From NCBI RefSeq assembly GCF_029392095.1, contig NZ_CP113930.1:1306001-1370000 (forward strand): a stretch of DNA of 64,000 nucleotides, written 5' to 3'. The notes beneath the pieces were generated by a model. The model made no database searches and was not told the DNA's origin. It saw only the letters and a list, made by a program, of their open reading frames with translations. The stretch comes from Lactobacillus sp. ESL0700. GTDB taxonomy: Bacteria > Bacillota > Bacilli > Lactobacillales > Lactobacillaceae. The translations under genes were made by a program, and so were the position numbers. This document shows positions 25,022 through 34,814 of this stretch, piece after piece; position 1 is the stretch's first letter, and every line of letters begins with the position of its first letter.

Positions 25022-27691
25022 TTACTTTGCATCATACCAATTATGGCCCCAACCTGAGTCAGCAATCAGCGGAATATCAAGTCGAACTGCTGACTGCATC
25101 ACTTCCGGGACAATCTTCTTAATTGTTTCTAATTCATCCTTAGGAACATCAAAAATCAATTCATCGTGCACCTGCACCACCATCTTGGTCTTAAGGTGCA
25201 ACTCATCTAACTTTTGTTGCATGTTAATCATGGCAATCTTAATAATATCGGCAGCTGACCCCTGAATTGGCGAATTAATCGCGGTTCTTTCCGCAAATGA
25301 CCGCACATTGAAGTTCTTGGCATGAATGTCAGGCAAATAACGGCGGCGGTGCATGATTGTTTCGGCGTAGCCTTTTTCACGCGCTTCTTGGACGGCCTTG
25401 TCCATATAATCGCGAATTTGCGGATATTGCTCAAAGTAATTATCAATAAACTCTTTGGCTTGCTTGCGGCTAATGTTCAAATTCTTGGACAAACCGTAAT
25501 CGGAAATGCCATAAACAATCCCAAAGTTAACGGCCTTAGCCCGGCGACGCATCAATGGTGTAACTTCATCCGGAGAATCCAAATGGAAAATCTTCATCGC
25601 GGTGTGTGAGTGAATATCATACCCAGTCTTGAATGCTTCTTGCATGTGCTCATCACCAGAAACCTGCGCCAATACCCGTAATTCAATTTGCGAATAATCG
25701 CAAGAGAAAATGTAGCCGTCAGGAGTACTTGGCACAAACGCCTTGCGAATCTGCTTACCTTCTTCGGTTCTCGTCGGGATATTTTGCAAGTTAGGATCAA
25801 CTGAAGACAGCCGACCTGTTGCCGTTAACGTTTGTAAGTAACGTGTATGAACGCGGCCATCTTTTTGAATCACATCCAGCAATCCTTTGACGTAAGTTGA
25901 CTGAATTTTGGCAATTTGCCGGTAAGTCAAAATCTCGTCAATAATCGGGCTCTGCTCTTTTAACTGATTTAAAACATCAACCGAAGTGGAATAACCAGTT
26001 TTAGTCTTTTTAATTGGCGGCAAACCCATCTTTTCAAACAAAATGTGCCCTAATTGCTTAGGCGAGTTGAGGTTGAAACGTTCTCCAGCTTCTTGGTAAA
26101 TTTTGTTCTCCAGTTCCTGCAATTCCACCGCAAACTCATTTTGCAATTGAATTAAAGTACCAGCTTGCACCTTAATGCCGTTCATTTCCATCACCGCTAA
26201 AACGCGCGCTACCGGAATTTCAATGCTAGCATACAGGTCATCTTGCTCATGATCCTTAAGGCGCTTGAGCAATTCATCCTTCAACCTAACAATCGACTGC
26301 GCCTTGCTGGCCAAGTGACTGAATAAAATCTGGTCGTCGTCAGGAATGTGTTCCTTTTTGCCCTTACCATAAACTTCAAAGTCACTCTTAACAGAATAGT
26401 CACCATACAAATGGCAAACTTCACCCATGTCATTGGAGTTGTTTTCATTATTTACCAAATACGATGCTAGAAGCATGTCGTAATCAATCCCGTGAACATG
26501 AATATCTAGCCGATTAAGGCCAACCATTGTCCGTTTAAGGTCAAAGACATCCTTCTTAATTTGAGCATTTTCCAAAAGTTGCTTTAACGGCTGAGTTTGC
26601 AGAAGCTCAATATCACGACTGACATAAGTTTGCTCACCGATTTTAAGAGCAAAACCGACAAAGTCAGCCAAGTGATAATTAGCACCTAGCATCCCCAAAT
26701 AAAAGCTAACAGGCGACTGCTCGTCAACCTTAATTTGTTCTAATTGCTCCTTAGTCAGTTCAACATAGTCAATCTTGATTTCTTCTTTAGTGGCATCATC
26801 ATCGCCAGTAGCAGCGGCATCTAGTTGACTTAAAAATTTGCGAAAATTCATCTTCTCGTAAAATTGCCGCAACTTATCCTGATCAACCTTTTGCCACTTA
26901 ACATCTGCCAGATTAATGGTTACTGGACTATCACGGTCAATTGTCGCCAACTTTTTAGCTAAAAATGCCTTGTCCTGATCATTAATCAGATTTTCCTTTA
27001 ACTTGGACTTCTTCATGTCGGCGACATGCTCATAAAGTCCTTCAACCGAACCATATTGTTGGATTAAGCGTGAAGCCGTCTTTGGTCCAACCTTGGTTAC
27101 CCCAGGATAATTATCGGAATTATCACCCATCAATGCCTTCATATCAATGAACTCAGTTGGTGTAACACCATTAACTTCCTTCATATGTTCAGGAGTGTAG
27201 GCTTCGAGGTCTGAAACTCCAGACTTAGTTACCATGACTGTCGTCTTTTCTGAAGCTAGCTGAGTCAAATCCTTGTCCCCAGTAACAATCGTCACCGTCA
27301 TGTTTTGTTCTTCACCAAGACGCGCAAAAGTACCGATAATATCATCGGCTTCATAATCTTTCAATTCGTAGGTGGCAATTCCCAAATCATGCAGTAGTTC
27401 CTGAATATATGGCAGCTGCTCCAATAATTCTGGTGGCGTCTTTTGCCGACCACCCTTGTAGTCGCCATACATTTTATTTCTAAAAGTTGTCTTGCCGGCA
27501 TCAAAGGCAACCAAAACATAATCTGGCTTAACGTCTTTTAACAAAACATCCAGCATATTTTTAAAAGCATAAATGGCATTAGTGTGCAGACCTTCAGCGT
27601 TTTTGAAGTTTTCGAGCTGCCGATAAAGTGCATAAAACGCACGAAAGGCAACAGAGTTACCATCAATTAAAAGTAATTTTTGATCAGCCAT
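25022..27691 (-). CDS. polA: DNA polymerase I
   Basis: 889 residues from MADQKLLLIDGNSVAFRAFYAL; GAGGAG lies just before this ATG. The 5'-3' exonuclease domain (1-295) has GDKDLTQL and MGDNSDNYPGVTKVGPKTA. The middle 3'-5' exonuclease-like domain (about 310-480) lacks the clear DxE and YxxxD motifs and is probably inactive, as is common in Firmicutes. The polymerase domain has DPNLQNIPTRTEEGKQIRKAF, YSQIELRVLAQVSGD, RRRAKAVNFGIVYGIS and QVHDELIFDVP. It works in repair and Okazaki fragment processing. Confidence 0.97.
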   Translation of the reverse strand: MADQKLLLIDGNSVAFRAFYALYRQLENFKNAEGLHTNAIYAFKNMLDVLLKDVKPDYVLVAFDAGKTTFRNKMYGDYKGGRQKTPPELLEQLPYIQELLHDLGIATYELKDYEADDIIGTFARLGEEQNMTVTIVTGDKDLTQLASEKTTVMVTKSGVSDLEAYTPEHMKEVNGVTPTEFIDMKALMGDNSDNYPGVTKVGPKTASRLIQQYGSVEGLYEHVADMKKSKLKENLINDQDKAFLAKKLATIDRDSPVTINLADVKWQKVDQDKLRQFYEKMNFRKFLSQLDAAATGDDDATKEEIKIDYVELTKEQLEQIKVDEQSPVSFYLGMLGANYHLADFVGFALKIGEQTYVSRDIELLQTQPLKQLLENAQIKKDVFDLKRTMVGLNRLDIHVHGIDYDMLLASYLVNNENNSNDMGEVCHLYGDYSVKSDFEVYGKGKKEHIPDDDQILFSHLASKAQSIVRLKDELLKRLKDHEQDDLYASIEIPVARVLAVMEMNGIKVQAGTLIQLQNEFAVELQELENKIYQEAGERFNLNSPKQLGHILFEKMGLPPIKKTKTGYSTSVDVLNQLKEQSPIIDEILTYRQIAKIQSTYVKGLLDVIQKDGRVHTRYLQTLTATGRLSSVDPNLQNIPTRTEEGKQIRKAFVPSTPDGYIFSCDYSQIELRVLAQVSGDEHMQEAFKTGYDIHSHTAMKIFHLDSPDEVTPLMRRRAKAVNFGIVYGISDYGLSKNLNISRKQAKEFIDNYFEQYPQIRDYMDKAVQEAREKGYAETIMHRRRYLPDIHAKNFNVRSFAERTAINSPIQGSAADIIKIAMINMQQKLDELHLKTKMVVQVHDELIFDVPKDELETIKKIVPEVMQSAVRLDIPLIADSGWGHNWYDAK

Positions 27692-27782
27692 AGTTCTCCT
27701 CATTATTAAATCGTCAGTTAATTCACATACCATTCTAACAGTTTTAGCGGCTTCTAGCAGGTTACTGACTTAATTATGGTTT

Positions 27783-27812
27783 AAAAAAACTAGTCGCGTT
27801 GCAACTAGTTTC
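27783..27812 (-). terminator. Terminator of murC
   Basis: AAACTAGTTGC / GCGACTAGTTT stem then seven T residues on the minus strand, between murC and polA. Confidence 0.8.
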
Positions 27813-27822
27813 TTAGTTAATT

Positions 27823-29139
27823 TTATTTTTGCAATAATTTAGCGAAGGCATCCTCGTATTTTGGAATGTCACCAGCACCCATGAAGATAATCACGCTGTC
27901 ATGATTTTGGGTTAAATCAGCGATATTTGCTAAATCAATTACCTCAGAACCCGGAATTTGTGCGGTCAAGTCTTCACTGGAAATATCACCGGCACTTTCA
28001 CGAGCTGAAGCATAAATTGGAGTTACGTAAGCCTTGTCGACACCACGCAAGATTTCTTCAAAATCCTTAGCGTATTTTTTAGTCCGAGAAAATGTGTGCG
28101 GTTGAAAGACAACAACTAGACGTTTACCCGGGAACTTTTGGCGCGCTGCTTGAATGGTAGCCCGCATCTCGGTTGGGTGGTGGGCGTAATCATCAATCAC
28201 ATTAATGTCGCCGTAATCAGTTTCGGTAAAGCGGCGCTTAGCACCATGATAAGTTAATAAGCCTTCTTGAATATCTTTTAACGGAATATTTTCAGTATGC
28301 GCAACCGCAACAACTGCCGTTGTATTCAAAATGTTATGGTCACCAAACAAATGAACAGTGAAGCGACCGATGTTTTCACCATGAGCCAACACATCAAAGG
28401 TTGAACCAGTAGTTGACCGTTCAATGTTCACAGCTTGGAAGTCATCACGATCATCAAAACCATAAGTGTACTTAGGAATACTGGTCTTCAATGCTTGCAG
28501 ACGACTGTTGCCACCCCAGACAAAGAGCCCCTTCTTAGTTTGATCGGCTGCCGTTTGGAAGGCAGAGGTGTAATCATCTTGGTCTTTAAAATAATCAGGA
28601 TGATCAAAGTCGATGTTAGTCATAATTTGATAATCTGGATGGTATGCCAAGAAGTGGCGGCGGTATTCATCGGCCTCATAAACAAAGAAGCGTGAATCCT
28701 GAACTCCCTTGCCCTCGCCATCACCAATTAAATAAGATGTCGGTGCAGCTTCACCAAGCACATGAGCTAATAATCCAGTAGTTGAAGTTTTTCCGTGCGT
28801 TCCAGAAATACCGATACTGGTATGCATAGCAACAATTTCCTCAACTGTGTCCGGGTAACTCTGCCAAGCAATCCCTTGGTCCTCACATGCTTTCACTTCC
28901 ACATTATCATTTTTAAAAGCATTACCCTTAACAATCACTTGACCACTAGGCTTAATATTAGCTGCCGCAAAATCAGCAACTTCAATCCCAGCCTTTTCCA
29001 GCGGTACTTGAGTAAAGGTGTACTTCGTGATGTCACTGCCGGCCACATTGTAGCCCAAGTCGTGCAGCAATAATGCTAAGGAAGCCATTCCTGTACCCTT
29101 AATTCCAATAAACCAAATTTGTTTGTTCTTATCTAACAT
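27823..29139 (-). CDS. murC: UDP-N-acetylmuramate-L-alanine ligase
   Basis: 438 residues. N-terminal UDP-binding IGIKGTGMASLALLL, ATP-binding GTHGKTSTT (113-121), and the Mur ligase motifs NIDFDHPDYF, GDHNILNT and DDYAHHPTEMRATI. It adds the first amino acid of the peptidoglycan stem peptide. GGAG 8 nt before ATG. It is transcribed alone or from further upstream; terminators lie on both sides. Confidence 0.97.
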   Translation of the reverse strand: MLDKNKQIWFIGIKGTGMASLALLLHDLGYNVAGSDITKYTFTQVPLEKAGIEVADFAAANIKPSGQVIVKGNAFKNDNVEVKACEDQGIAWQSYPDTVEEIVAMHTSIGISGTHGKTSTTGLLAHVLGEAAPTSYLIGDGEGKGVQDSRFFVYEADEYRRHFLAYHPDYQIMTNIDFDHPDYFKDQDDYTSAFQTAADQTKKGLFVWGGNSRLQALKTSIPKYTYGFDDRDDFQAVNIERSTTGSTFDVLAHGENIGRFTVHLFGDHNILNTTAVVAVAHTENIPLKDIQEGLLTYHGAKRRFTETDYGDINVIDDYAHHPTEMRATIQAARQKFPGKRLVVVFQPHTFSRTKKYAKDFEEILRGVDKAYVTPIYASARESAGDISSEDLTAQIPGSEVIDLANIADLTQNHDSVIIFMGAGDIPKYEDAFAKLLQK

Positions 29140-29240
29140 TTCATTTGCTCCAAATTTTATTCAATAATCGTTTATTATTTTACCATTATTGAAGACAAAA
29201 GAGCAGGGCTACAAGCAAGCTAAAGAAATTTTTTAAAAGA

Positions 29241-29271
29241 AAAAAAGACCTTTACGAAAAAGGTCTTTTGC
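29241..29271 (-). terminator. Terminator of ytpR
   Basis: AAAAGACCTTT / AAAGGTCTTTT stem with loop TCGT and a T-run on the minus strand directly after the ytpR stop. Confidence 0.8.
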
Positions 29272-29274
29272 AGA

Positions 29275-29922
29275 TTATAACTTAATCTTGCCGCTAGCTA
29301 GCAATTCATCGCATTTTTCTGGTTCAAAAGCAGCACCAACTGTAAAGTCATCAGGGACAACCATAATCCCGCGCTTTTGTTCTGCATGCTCTAAGCCTAG
29401 TTCGCGAGCTGAACAAATCATGCCGTATGAAGCAACACCGCGTAAGTCGCCAGGCCAGATTTGTTGGCCATTAGGCATTAAAGTACCAGGAAGGGCAACA
29501 ACAACTTTTTGCCCTTGAGCAATATTAGGGGCACCACAAACGATTTGGTGTTCCTCGCCATCGCCAACTTCAATTGTTGTGACGTGCAAATGGTCGGAAT
29601 CTGGGTGCTTATCACAAGTTTTAACAAAGCCGTAAACAAGTGTTGGCTTGCCGTAAGCTAATTCAGTGTCAAAGCCTGCTTCTGCCAATTTTTTATTCAA
29701 AGCAGTTAAGTCATCAGCAGTTAACTTAACTTGGCCATCTGGCAATTGGTCGTAGTCAATTACTTGGTCAACATTAAAAAAGTTATAACCAGTAACGTTG
29801 CCCTTTTCATCAATAACTTGGGTAATGTCACCCTTTTGGACGTATTCACTCTTACCGTTATCTTGACCCAAAATCACGATTAAGGTGTTAGGGTAACTGC
29901 GTTTATTAATACTAGTAATCAT
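29275..29922 (-). CDS. ytpR: YtpR-family tRNA-binding-domain protein
   Basis: 215 residues from MITSINKRSYPNTLIVI; AAGGAG precedes this ATG, and an ATG 15 codons earlier lies within the thioredoxin gene. The N-terminal half is DUF4479; the C-terminal half (from about 95) is an EMAP-II-like OB fold: VYGFVKTCDKHPDSDHLHVTTIEVGDGEEHQIVCGAPNI, as in the PheT N-terminus. Function is unproven; tRNA or RNA binding is inferred. It is 16 nt after the thioredoxin gene. Confidence 0.9.
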   Translation of the reverse strand: MITSINKRSYPNTLIVILGQDNGKSEYVQKGDITQVIDEKGNVTGYNFFNVDQVIDYDQLPDGQVKLTADDLTALNKKLAEAGFDTELAYGKPTLVYGFVKTCDKHPDSDHLHVTTIEVGDGEEHQIVCGAPNIAQGQKVVVALPGTLMPNGQQIWPGDLRGVASYGMICSARELGLEHAEQKRGIMVVPDDFTVGAAFEPEKCDELLASGKIKL

Positions 29923-29938
29923 TAAATTATCTCCTTCA

Positions 29939-30259
29939 TTAGTCGAGTGACCGCAAAAAGTCCTCAACTTCGTCTTTAGTCTTGCGATCCTTATTTACTA
30001 GTCTACCAATTTCTGCGCCATCTTGGTAGACAACAAATGAAGGAATTCCCATAATATTTAATTCTTTAGCCAAATCAATTGAACCATCGCGGTCAATTTG
30101 ATAAAACTTGCTATCGGCAAAATCTTGCTCAATCGCAGGCATAAATGGGTCTAAGAAGCGGCAGTCTGGGCACCAATCAGCAGAAAATTCCAAGACAGTC
30201 CGACCATTTTTGGTAATTTCAGTTAATTTTTCTTGAGTTAATTCTTTAATTTGTTCCAT
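29939..30259 (-). CDS. Thioredoxin-family protein (YtpP-like)
   Basis: 106 residues. FSADWCPDCRFLDPFMP holds the active site CPDC, different from the CGPC of housekeeping thioredoxin, and MGIPSFVVYQDG contains the cis-Pro. Cytoplasmic thiol-disulfide protein. It is paired with ytpR, as in other Firmicutes. Confidence 0.92.
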   Translation of the reverse strand: MEQIKELTQEKLTEITKNGRTVLEFSADWCPDCRFLDPFMPAIEQDFADSKFYQIDRDGSIDLAKELNIMGIPSFVVYQDGAEIGRLVNKDRKTKDEVEDFLRSLD

Positions 30260-30294
30260 CAGTAAAACCTCTTTTATTGTTATTCAATACTTAA

Positions 30295-30954
30295 CTATTT
30301 TACTCCAAAATCGGCATGAAGAGCATAAATTGGATTACCTTTAGCAGCAAATTTATGTTCATATTCTGTTTCCACATTTTGCGCCACAATTTCTTCAGCC
30401 TCATGGTGTAAATCAACGGACACAAAGTCAAAGTGCATCCCGTAATTATTCATACTCTGCAATGAGTACGCAAATAACCCAGCATTATCCGTTTTGAACT
30501 CAATCTGGCCTGCGTCAGTCAAGACCTTTTCATATTTACTTAAAAATGATTGGTATGTCAAGCGGCGTTTTTCGTGACGCGTCTTTGGCCACGGGTCGCT
30601 AAAGTTAAGGTAAATGACATCTGTTGAGTTTGGAGCAAAAAACGCATCAATTGCTGCCGCATCGGCACACAAAATTTGCAAATTATCTAATTGCTTATCA
30701 AGCTTTGTGCGCAAGATAATGCCAGCAGCCGTAATTTGCAATTCAACTGCCACAAAATTTTTCTCTGGGTGCATCTCGGCTAAAGTGGTAATAAAATGGC
30801 CTTTCCCTGAGCCTACTTCAATTTCTAAAGGTTGTTCAGGCTTAGGGAACCGCTTTGCCCAGTCAATCTTTACTTCTGGGTCTGGCCGATCAAGAACACT
30901 CTCTGGATGGTTCTTCACTAACTCTACAGCCCACGGCTTATTTCGTAATCTCAT
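30295..30954 (-). CDS. trmB: tRNA (guanine-N7-)-methyltransferase
   Basis: 219 residues. Rossmann-like SAM site IEVGSGKGHFITTLAEMHPEKNFVAVE; catalytic YLNFSDPWPKTRHEKRRLTYQSFL is the TrmB signature. It methylates G46 of tRNA. It follows ecsB by 3 nt, an arrangement found in other lactobacilli. Confidence 0.97.
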   Translation of the reverse strand: MRLRNKPWAVELVKNHPESVLDRPDPEVKIDWAKRFPKPEQPLEIEVGSGKGHFITTLAEMHPEKNFVAVELQITAAGIILRTKLDKQLDNLQILCADAAAIDAFFAPNSTDVIYLNFSDPWPKTRHEKRRLTYQSFLSKYEKVLTDAGQIEFKTDNAGLFAYSLQSMNNYGMHFDFVSVDLHHEAEEIVAQNVETEYEHKFAAKGNPIYALHADFGVK

Positions 30955-30957
30955 TTA

Positions 30958-32157
30958 TTAAATCTTCCTCTTCTTAATCTTATATGGTAGATACAGCTGC
31001 ACAATCAAACCACTAAAGCAAATTAGTAAAGCAATTGCCTCCAGCAACTGTAAGTTAAATGGCAATAATAGCAGCCATGACGCGCTAATCAACAACCATT
31101 GTAATAACATTGGCAACCTTAAGGCAACAATTAAGTCGTGGCCTCGATTTTGGCGCAGAATTGGTGCCACGCGATACATAATATTATTATCAAACTCGTC
31201 AGCCATGGGTAACAATTGATAAGCCGTTAAAAAGATTACTAGGCATGATAATCCAAGCGCCCACGCCCAATTTTGGACAAGCCATGAGATAAGAATTGCA
31301 AAAGCGGTCATTCGCACCAATAAATTTAAATTTTCCGGATTGCGCAATAGCGACCGCCGATATAAAAAGCGGTTAGGATTTTCGCTTTTAAGTGACCGCG
31401 GCAACAAAAAGTCCAGGTACTTGCGCCGCTTGATAGTAACCTGCTTTTCTTTGACATCAGTAAACATGCTAAAGGCTGTATAGACCCGATTTTTGCGTTT
31501 TTCTTCTAGAGCTACAGCATAACGCCAATCAAATAATGTTTTCCGTTCCAAGAAAAAATGCATTGCAATAACGCCAGCCACTAATAAAACCAGCAATAGC
31601 CTAATTAACACAGGTTGCATTATTGCTAAGCACAGAACAATTAATAATGCCAAGTTAACTAGAACTAATGAAATTTTCCGGCCAAAATAAAGATTTTGCT
31701 GGGTGATTTTTAATTGTAAAATCTTACCAAGCCACACAACAATTGCAAATTCCCAATAACTTACTGGCGCTAGGCCCGCCTTAATTGTTGCAAACGGAAA
31801 TAAAATGCCTGCCAGCAACGCAATTAATAATGTTGGCAGTACCATACTGTACTTGACTAAAGGACTTAAATACAAGTTCATCTGCTCATCTTGCGGCAAT
31901 AAGAATTGTAAATCTGCATGCTGCAGGAGTGTAACTAGGTTGCCGGTTAATAACGGCAGCCATAATAAAACCGCAACTAGTGGCCGGTAAAACCATAATC
32001 CTTGCGGAATTGTCTTCATGCTTTGTGCATACCAATACATCAAGGCACCAAAGAGAAAAATTAACGCTAAGATAAAAAAGTCATTGAAAACTAACATTAA
32101 ATATTTGAGCGACTGCCGTAAATTATGCTGAAGTCGAATTTGAGCCAATCTACGCAT
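30958..32157 (-). CDS. ecsB: ABC transporter permease EcsB-like
   Basis: 399 residues with eight or more hydrophobic segments and a basic cytoplasmic linker (KRRKYLDFLLPRSLKSENPNRFLYRRSLLRNPENL) typical of EcsB. With EcsA it forms an exporter-type ABC complex, linked in Bacillus to protein secretion, processing and peptide pheromone release. It overlaps ecsA by 8 bp (ATGCGTAG). Confidence 0.9.
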   Translation of the reverse strand: MRRLAQIRLQHNLRQSLKYLMLVFNDFFILALIFLFGALMYWYAQSMKTIPQGLWFYRPLVAVLLWLPLLTGNLVTLLQHADLQFLLPQDEQMNLYLSPLVKYSMVLPTLLIALLAGILFPFATIKAGLAPVSYWEFAIVVWLGKILQLKITQQNLYFGRKISLVLVNLALLIVLCLAIMQPVLIRLLLVLLVAGVIAMHFFLERKTLFDWRYAVALEEKRKNRVYTAFSMFTDVKEKQVTIKRRKYLDFLLPRSLKSENPNRFLYRRSLLRNPENLNLLVRMTAFAILISWLVQNWAWALGLSCLVIFLTAYQLLPMADEFDNNIMYRVAPILRQNRGHDLIVALRLPMLLQWLLISASWLLLLPFNLQLLEAIALLICFSGLIVQLYLPYKIKKRKI

Positions 32158-32890
32158 GGTGCTGCTCCTGATTCAAAACTTGATAAAGTTTATCAAAAGC
32201 ATCGCTTGGCTTCAAACCATAATGTGCCCGAATTTTATCAAGGCTGCCGATAACCTCAATTGTGCCGTTATTTAAAACCGCATAGTTGGAGATTGCCTGT
32301 TCTGCGTCTGCCAAAACGTGGGTCGTCATCAAGACCATCTTGTCGTCAGCAATTGCCTCTTTAATTAAGTCGATCAAATTGGCAACGGCTAACGGGTCAA
32401 GCCCAGTGAACGGCTCATCAATCACCAATAAGCTGGTATCAGCTAAAAAGGCCGTCACAATCATTACTTTTTGTTTCATTCCTTTTGAAAAGTGAATCGG
32501 CAACCAATCCAGCTTGTCATCTAAGCGGAATAATTTTAATAATTCCTCTGCTCGCTCCCAAGCCGTTTGCGGAATCAGCTGGTAGGAGAGCATCGTCAAT
32601 TCCAAATGCTCCGCCAAAGTTAATTCTGGATATAAAACTGGCGTCTCTGGAATATACGCAACCTCTTGCTTAAACTGTGTCGGCTGCTTAGTTAGTTCCA
32701 CACCATTAAGACTGATTGTCCCCTTTTGCGGTCTTAATAAACCCAACAAATGCTTGATTGTTGTGGACTTTCCCGCACCATTTAGCCCGATTAATCCCAA
32801 AGCCTCGCCCGGCTTAATCTCCAAGTTAATATCTTTAATTACTGGCACGCCCGTGTAGCCGCCAGTTAAGTGCTCAATTTTCAGAACCAT
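32150..32890 (-). CDS. ecsA: ABC transporter ATP-binding protein EcsA-like
   Basis: 246 residues from MVLKIEHLTGGYTG; AGGAAAT precedes this ATG, and the longer frame has no support. Walker A GLNGAGKST, signature-like FSKGMKQKVMIV, Walker B LLVIDEPFTGLDP and His switch TTHVLAD. It is divergent from the HIT gene, as in Bacillus (hit-ecsABC neighbourhood). Confidence 0.93.
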   Translation of the reverse strand: MVLKIEHLTGGYTGVPVIKDINLEIKPGEALGLIGLNGAGKSTTIKHLLGLLRPQKGTISLNGVELTKQPTQFKQEVAYIPETPVLYPELTLAEHLELTMLSYQLIPQTAWERAEELLKLFRLDDKLDWLPIHFSKGMKQKVMIVTAFLADTSLLVIDEPFTGLDPLAVANLIDLIKEAIADDKMVLMTTHVLADAEQAISNYAVLNNGTIEVIGSLDKIRAHYGLKPSDAFDKLYQVLNQEQHHA

Positions 32891-32981
32891 ATTTCCTGTC
32901 TTTCTTTTAATGAATTTACTCATTTTATATGATAGCATGATATTAAAAGAAACTAAATTTTGAAATAAAAGAGGTATGAAA

Positions 32982-33413
32982 ATGAATGAATTAGATGAAG
33001 ACTGTTTATTTTGTAAAATTATCCGTGGTGACGTTCCTAGTTACACTGTTTTTGAAAATGATGACGTCAAGGCTTTCCTTGACCTATCACAAGTAAACCC
33101 TGGTCACACCTTGATGGTTCCCAAAAAGCACATTACCAACTTTTTTGATTACACATCAGAAGATGCGCGGCGCTTTTTGCAATATATCCCAGAAATTGCC
33201 AATGCAATCAAAAAGTTTGACCCTAAAATTACTGGCATGAACATTAACACCAATAATGGTAGTAGCGCCAACCAAGTTGTGATGCACTCACACATCCACT
33301 TTGTTCCCCGGTTCGAAGGCGACGGTCTTAAGCTTGCCACACGCAACAATGCGGACCAGTATACAGAGGCTGATTACCAAAAGATTGCTGACGAAATTAA
33401 AGCCCAATTTTAA
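32982..33413 (+). CDS. hit: HIT-family protein (Hint-like nucleotide hydrolase)
   Basis: 143 residues. I chose the second ATG (MNELDEDCLFCKIIRGDVPSY) because AGAGG then has 7-nt spacing. CLFC zinc/cysteine pair, VNPGHTLMVPKKH, and the histidine triad MHSHIHFVPR with the HxHxH core. Hint-type enzymes hydrolyse nucleoside phosphoramidates. It is divergent from ecsA and 10 nt ahead of the YtxH-like gene. Confidence 0.94.
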   Translation: MNELDEDCLFCKIIRGDVPSYTVFENDDVKAFLDLSQVNPGHTLMVPKKHITNFFDYTSEDARRFLQYIPEIANAIKKFDPKITGMNINTNNGSSANQVVMHSHIHFVPRFEGDGLKLATRNNADQYTEADYQKIADEIKAQF

Positions 33414-33423
33414 GGAGTAAATT

Positions 33424-33756
33424 ATGAAACATTTTAGTTTAGGTATTGCTGCTGGTGCAGCCATTGGCATGATCTTATCAATATTGACCGACGATGAAGG
33501 CACTAGGTACGGCGCACCAATTAAGCGTGAAGTTGATGGTACTGTAGAAGACACCAATAGTCTCGTTTCGTCTGTCGCTAATTTAAAGGAAGCTAAAAAA
33601 AGACTAACTGAGGTTATTCCCGAGACGCAACAGGCAATTATCTCCTTGCAAAATGATATTGAATATTATCAAGCAAAATTGGTCCGCCTAGTCGAGGATT
33701 TAAAGGGCCAAAGTGACGAGTTAACTGACGATTTGAACACTAAAGCAAAAAAATAG
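33424..33756 (+). CDS. YtxH-like small membrane-anchored protein
   Basis: 110 residues. It begins MKHFSLGIAAGAAIGMILSI, a short Gly/Ala-rich membrane anchor as in YtxH (general-stress) proteins, followed by a charged region predicted to be coiled coil (about 55-100: NLKEAKKRLTEVIPETQQA). AAGGAG ribosome binding site right after the HIT stop indicates co-transcription. Function unknown. Confidence 0.75.
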   Translation: MKHFSLGIAAGAAIGMILSILTDDEGTRYGAPIKREVDGTVEDTNSLVSSVANLKEAKKRLTEVIPETQQAIISLQNDIEYYQAKLVRLVEDLKGQSDELTDDLNTKAKK

Positions 33757-33816
33757 TAAAGAAAGTTTGAATTTTCTGTGAAAATAGAAAAATTAAAAAC
33801 GCTGCCAGCTAATTTA

Positions 33817-33825
33817 TGTTATATT
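33817..33825 (+). promoter_or_regulatory. Extended -10 promoter for prsA
   Basis: TGTTATATT matches an extended -10 (TG-n-TATATT) about 45 nt before the prsA start. No good -35 is seen. Confidence 0.5.
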
Positions 33826-33870
33826 AGTTGTCGATGACTTAATTTATTAAGGATGTGGAGAATCTATTTT

Positions 33871-34764
33871 ATGAAAAAATATTTGAAAAAGGCAGCCGCA
33901 GTAATCGCTGTAGCTGGAATTGCATTATCAACTGCTGCTTGTTCTAATGGCGGTAAAACTGTTGCTTCATATAAGGGTGGTAAGATTACTCAAAATGATT
34001 ACTACAACGAAATGAAGAAGTCCCAAGCTGGTCAATCAGCTTTGGCTAACATGATTATCAACCATGTTTTGGATCAACAATACGGCAGTAAAGTTTCAAA
34101 GAGCCAAGTTAACAAGCAATTTGACAACTACAAGAAGCAATACGGTTCTCAATTTAGCGCTGTTTTACAACAACAAGGCATGACGGAATCAAGCTTTAAG
34201 GATAATTTGAAGACTACTTTGCTTTCCGAAGCAGCTTTGAAAGACATCAAGAAGATTTCAAAGAGTCAAGAAGACAAGGCTTGGAAGTCATATCAACCTA
34301 AAGTTACTGTTCAACATATCTTAGTTGCTAAGAAGTCAACTGCTGAAGACATTATCAGCCAATTAAAAGCCGGTAAGAGTTTCAAGGCTTTGGCTAAGAA
34401 GTACTCAACAGATACTGGTACTAAAGCAAACGCTGGTAAGTTGCCTGCCTTTGATTCAACCGACACAAGTTTAGATGCTGGCTTCAAGAAGGCAGCATTC
34501 CAATTGAAGACTGGTGAAATCACTAAGACTCCGGTTAAATCACAATATGGTTACCATATTATCAAGATGATTAACCACCCAGCTAAGGGTTCATTTGCTT
34601 CACACAAGAAGGAAATTGACAACCAAATTTACCAATCAATGTCACAAGACCAAGAAACAATGCGCGATGTTATCGCAACTGTTTTGAAGAAGGCTGATGT
34701 TTCTATCAAGGATAATGACTTGAAGAACGTTTTGGCATCATACGTTTCTACTTCAAAGAATTAA
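33871..34764 (+). CDS. prsA: PrsA foldase lipoprotein (parvulin peptidyl-prolyl isomerase)
   Basis: 297 residues from MKKYLKKAAAVIAVAG; GGAG precedes at 10 nt, so an ATG 6 codons upstream is rejected. Lipoprotein signal ends STAAC (Cys 24), with Thr at -3, a permitted but less common lipobox. The chaperone-like N domain is followed by the parvulin domain (about 147-238: VTVQHILVAKKSTAEDIISQL, SFKALAKKYSTDTGTKANAG, QYGYHIIKM) and a C-terminal helix region. It assists folding of secreted proteins outside the membrane. Codon use is strongly biased (AAG, CAA), consistent with high expression. Confidence 0.96.
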   Translation: MKKYLKKAAAVIAVAGIALSTAACSNGGKTVASYKGGKITQNDYYNEMKKSQAGQSALANMIINHVLDQQYGSKVSKSQVNKQFDNYKKQYGSQFSAVLQQQGMTESSFKDNLKTTLLSEAALKDIKKISKSQEDKAWKSYQPKVTVQHILVAKKSTAEDIISQLKAGKSFKALAKKYSTDTGTKANAGKLPAFDSTDTSLDAGFKKAAFQLKTGEITKTPVKSQYGYHIIKMINHPAKGSFASHKKEIDNQIYQSMSQDQETMRDVIATVLKKADVSIKDNDLKNVLASYVSTSKN

Positions 34765-34779
34765 TTTGAAATTAGCAAT

Positions 34780-34813
34780 AAAAAAAGAAGTTCGCTTGCG
34801 AACTTCTTTTTTG
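34780..34813. terminator. Bidirectional terminator between prsA and yhaM
   Basis: AAAAAAGAAGTTCG / CGAACTTCTTTTTT with a four-base loop between convergent genes. Confidence 0.9.
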
Positions 34814-34814
34814 T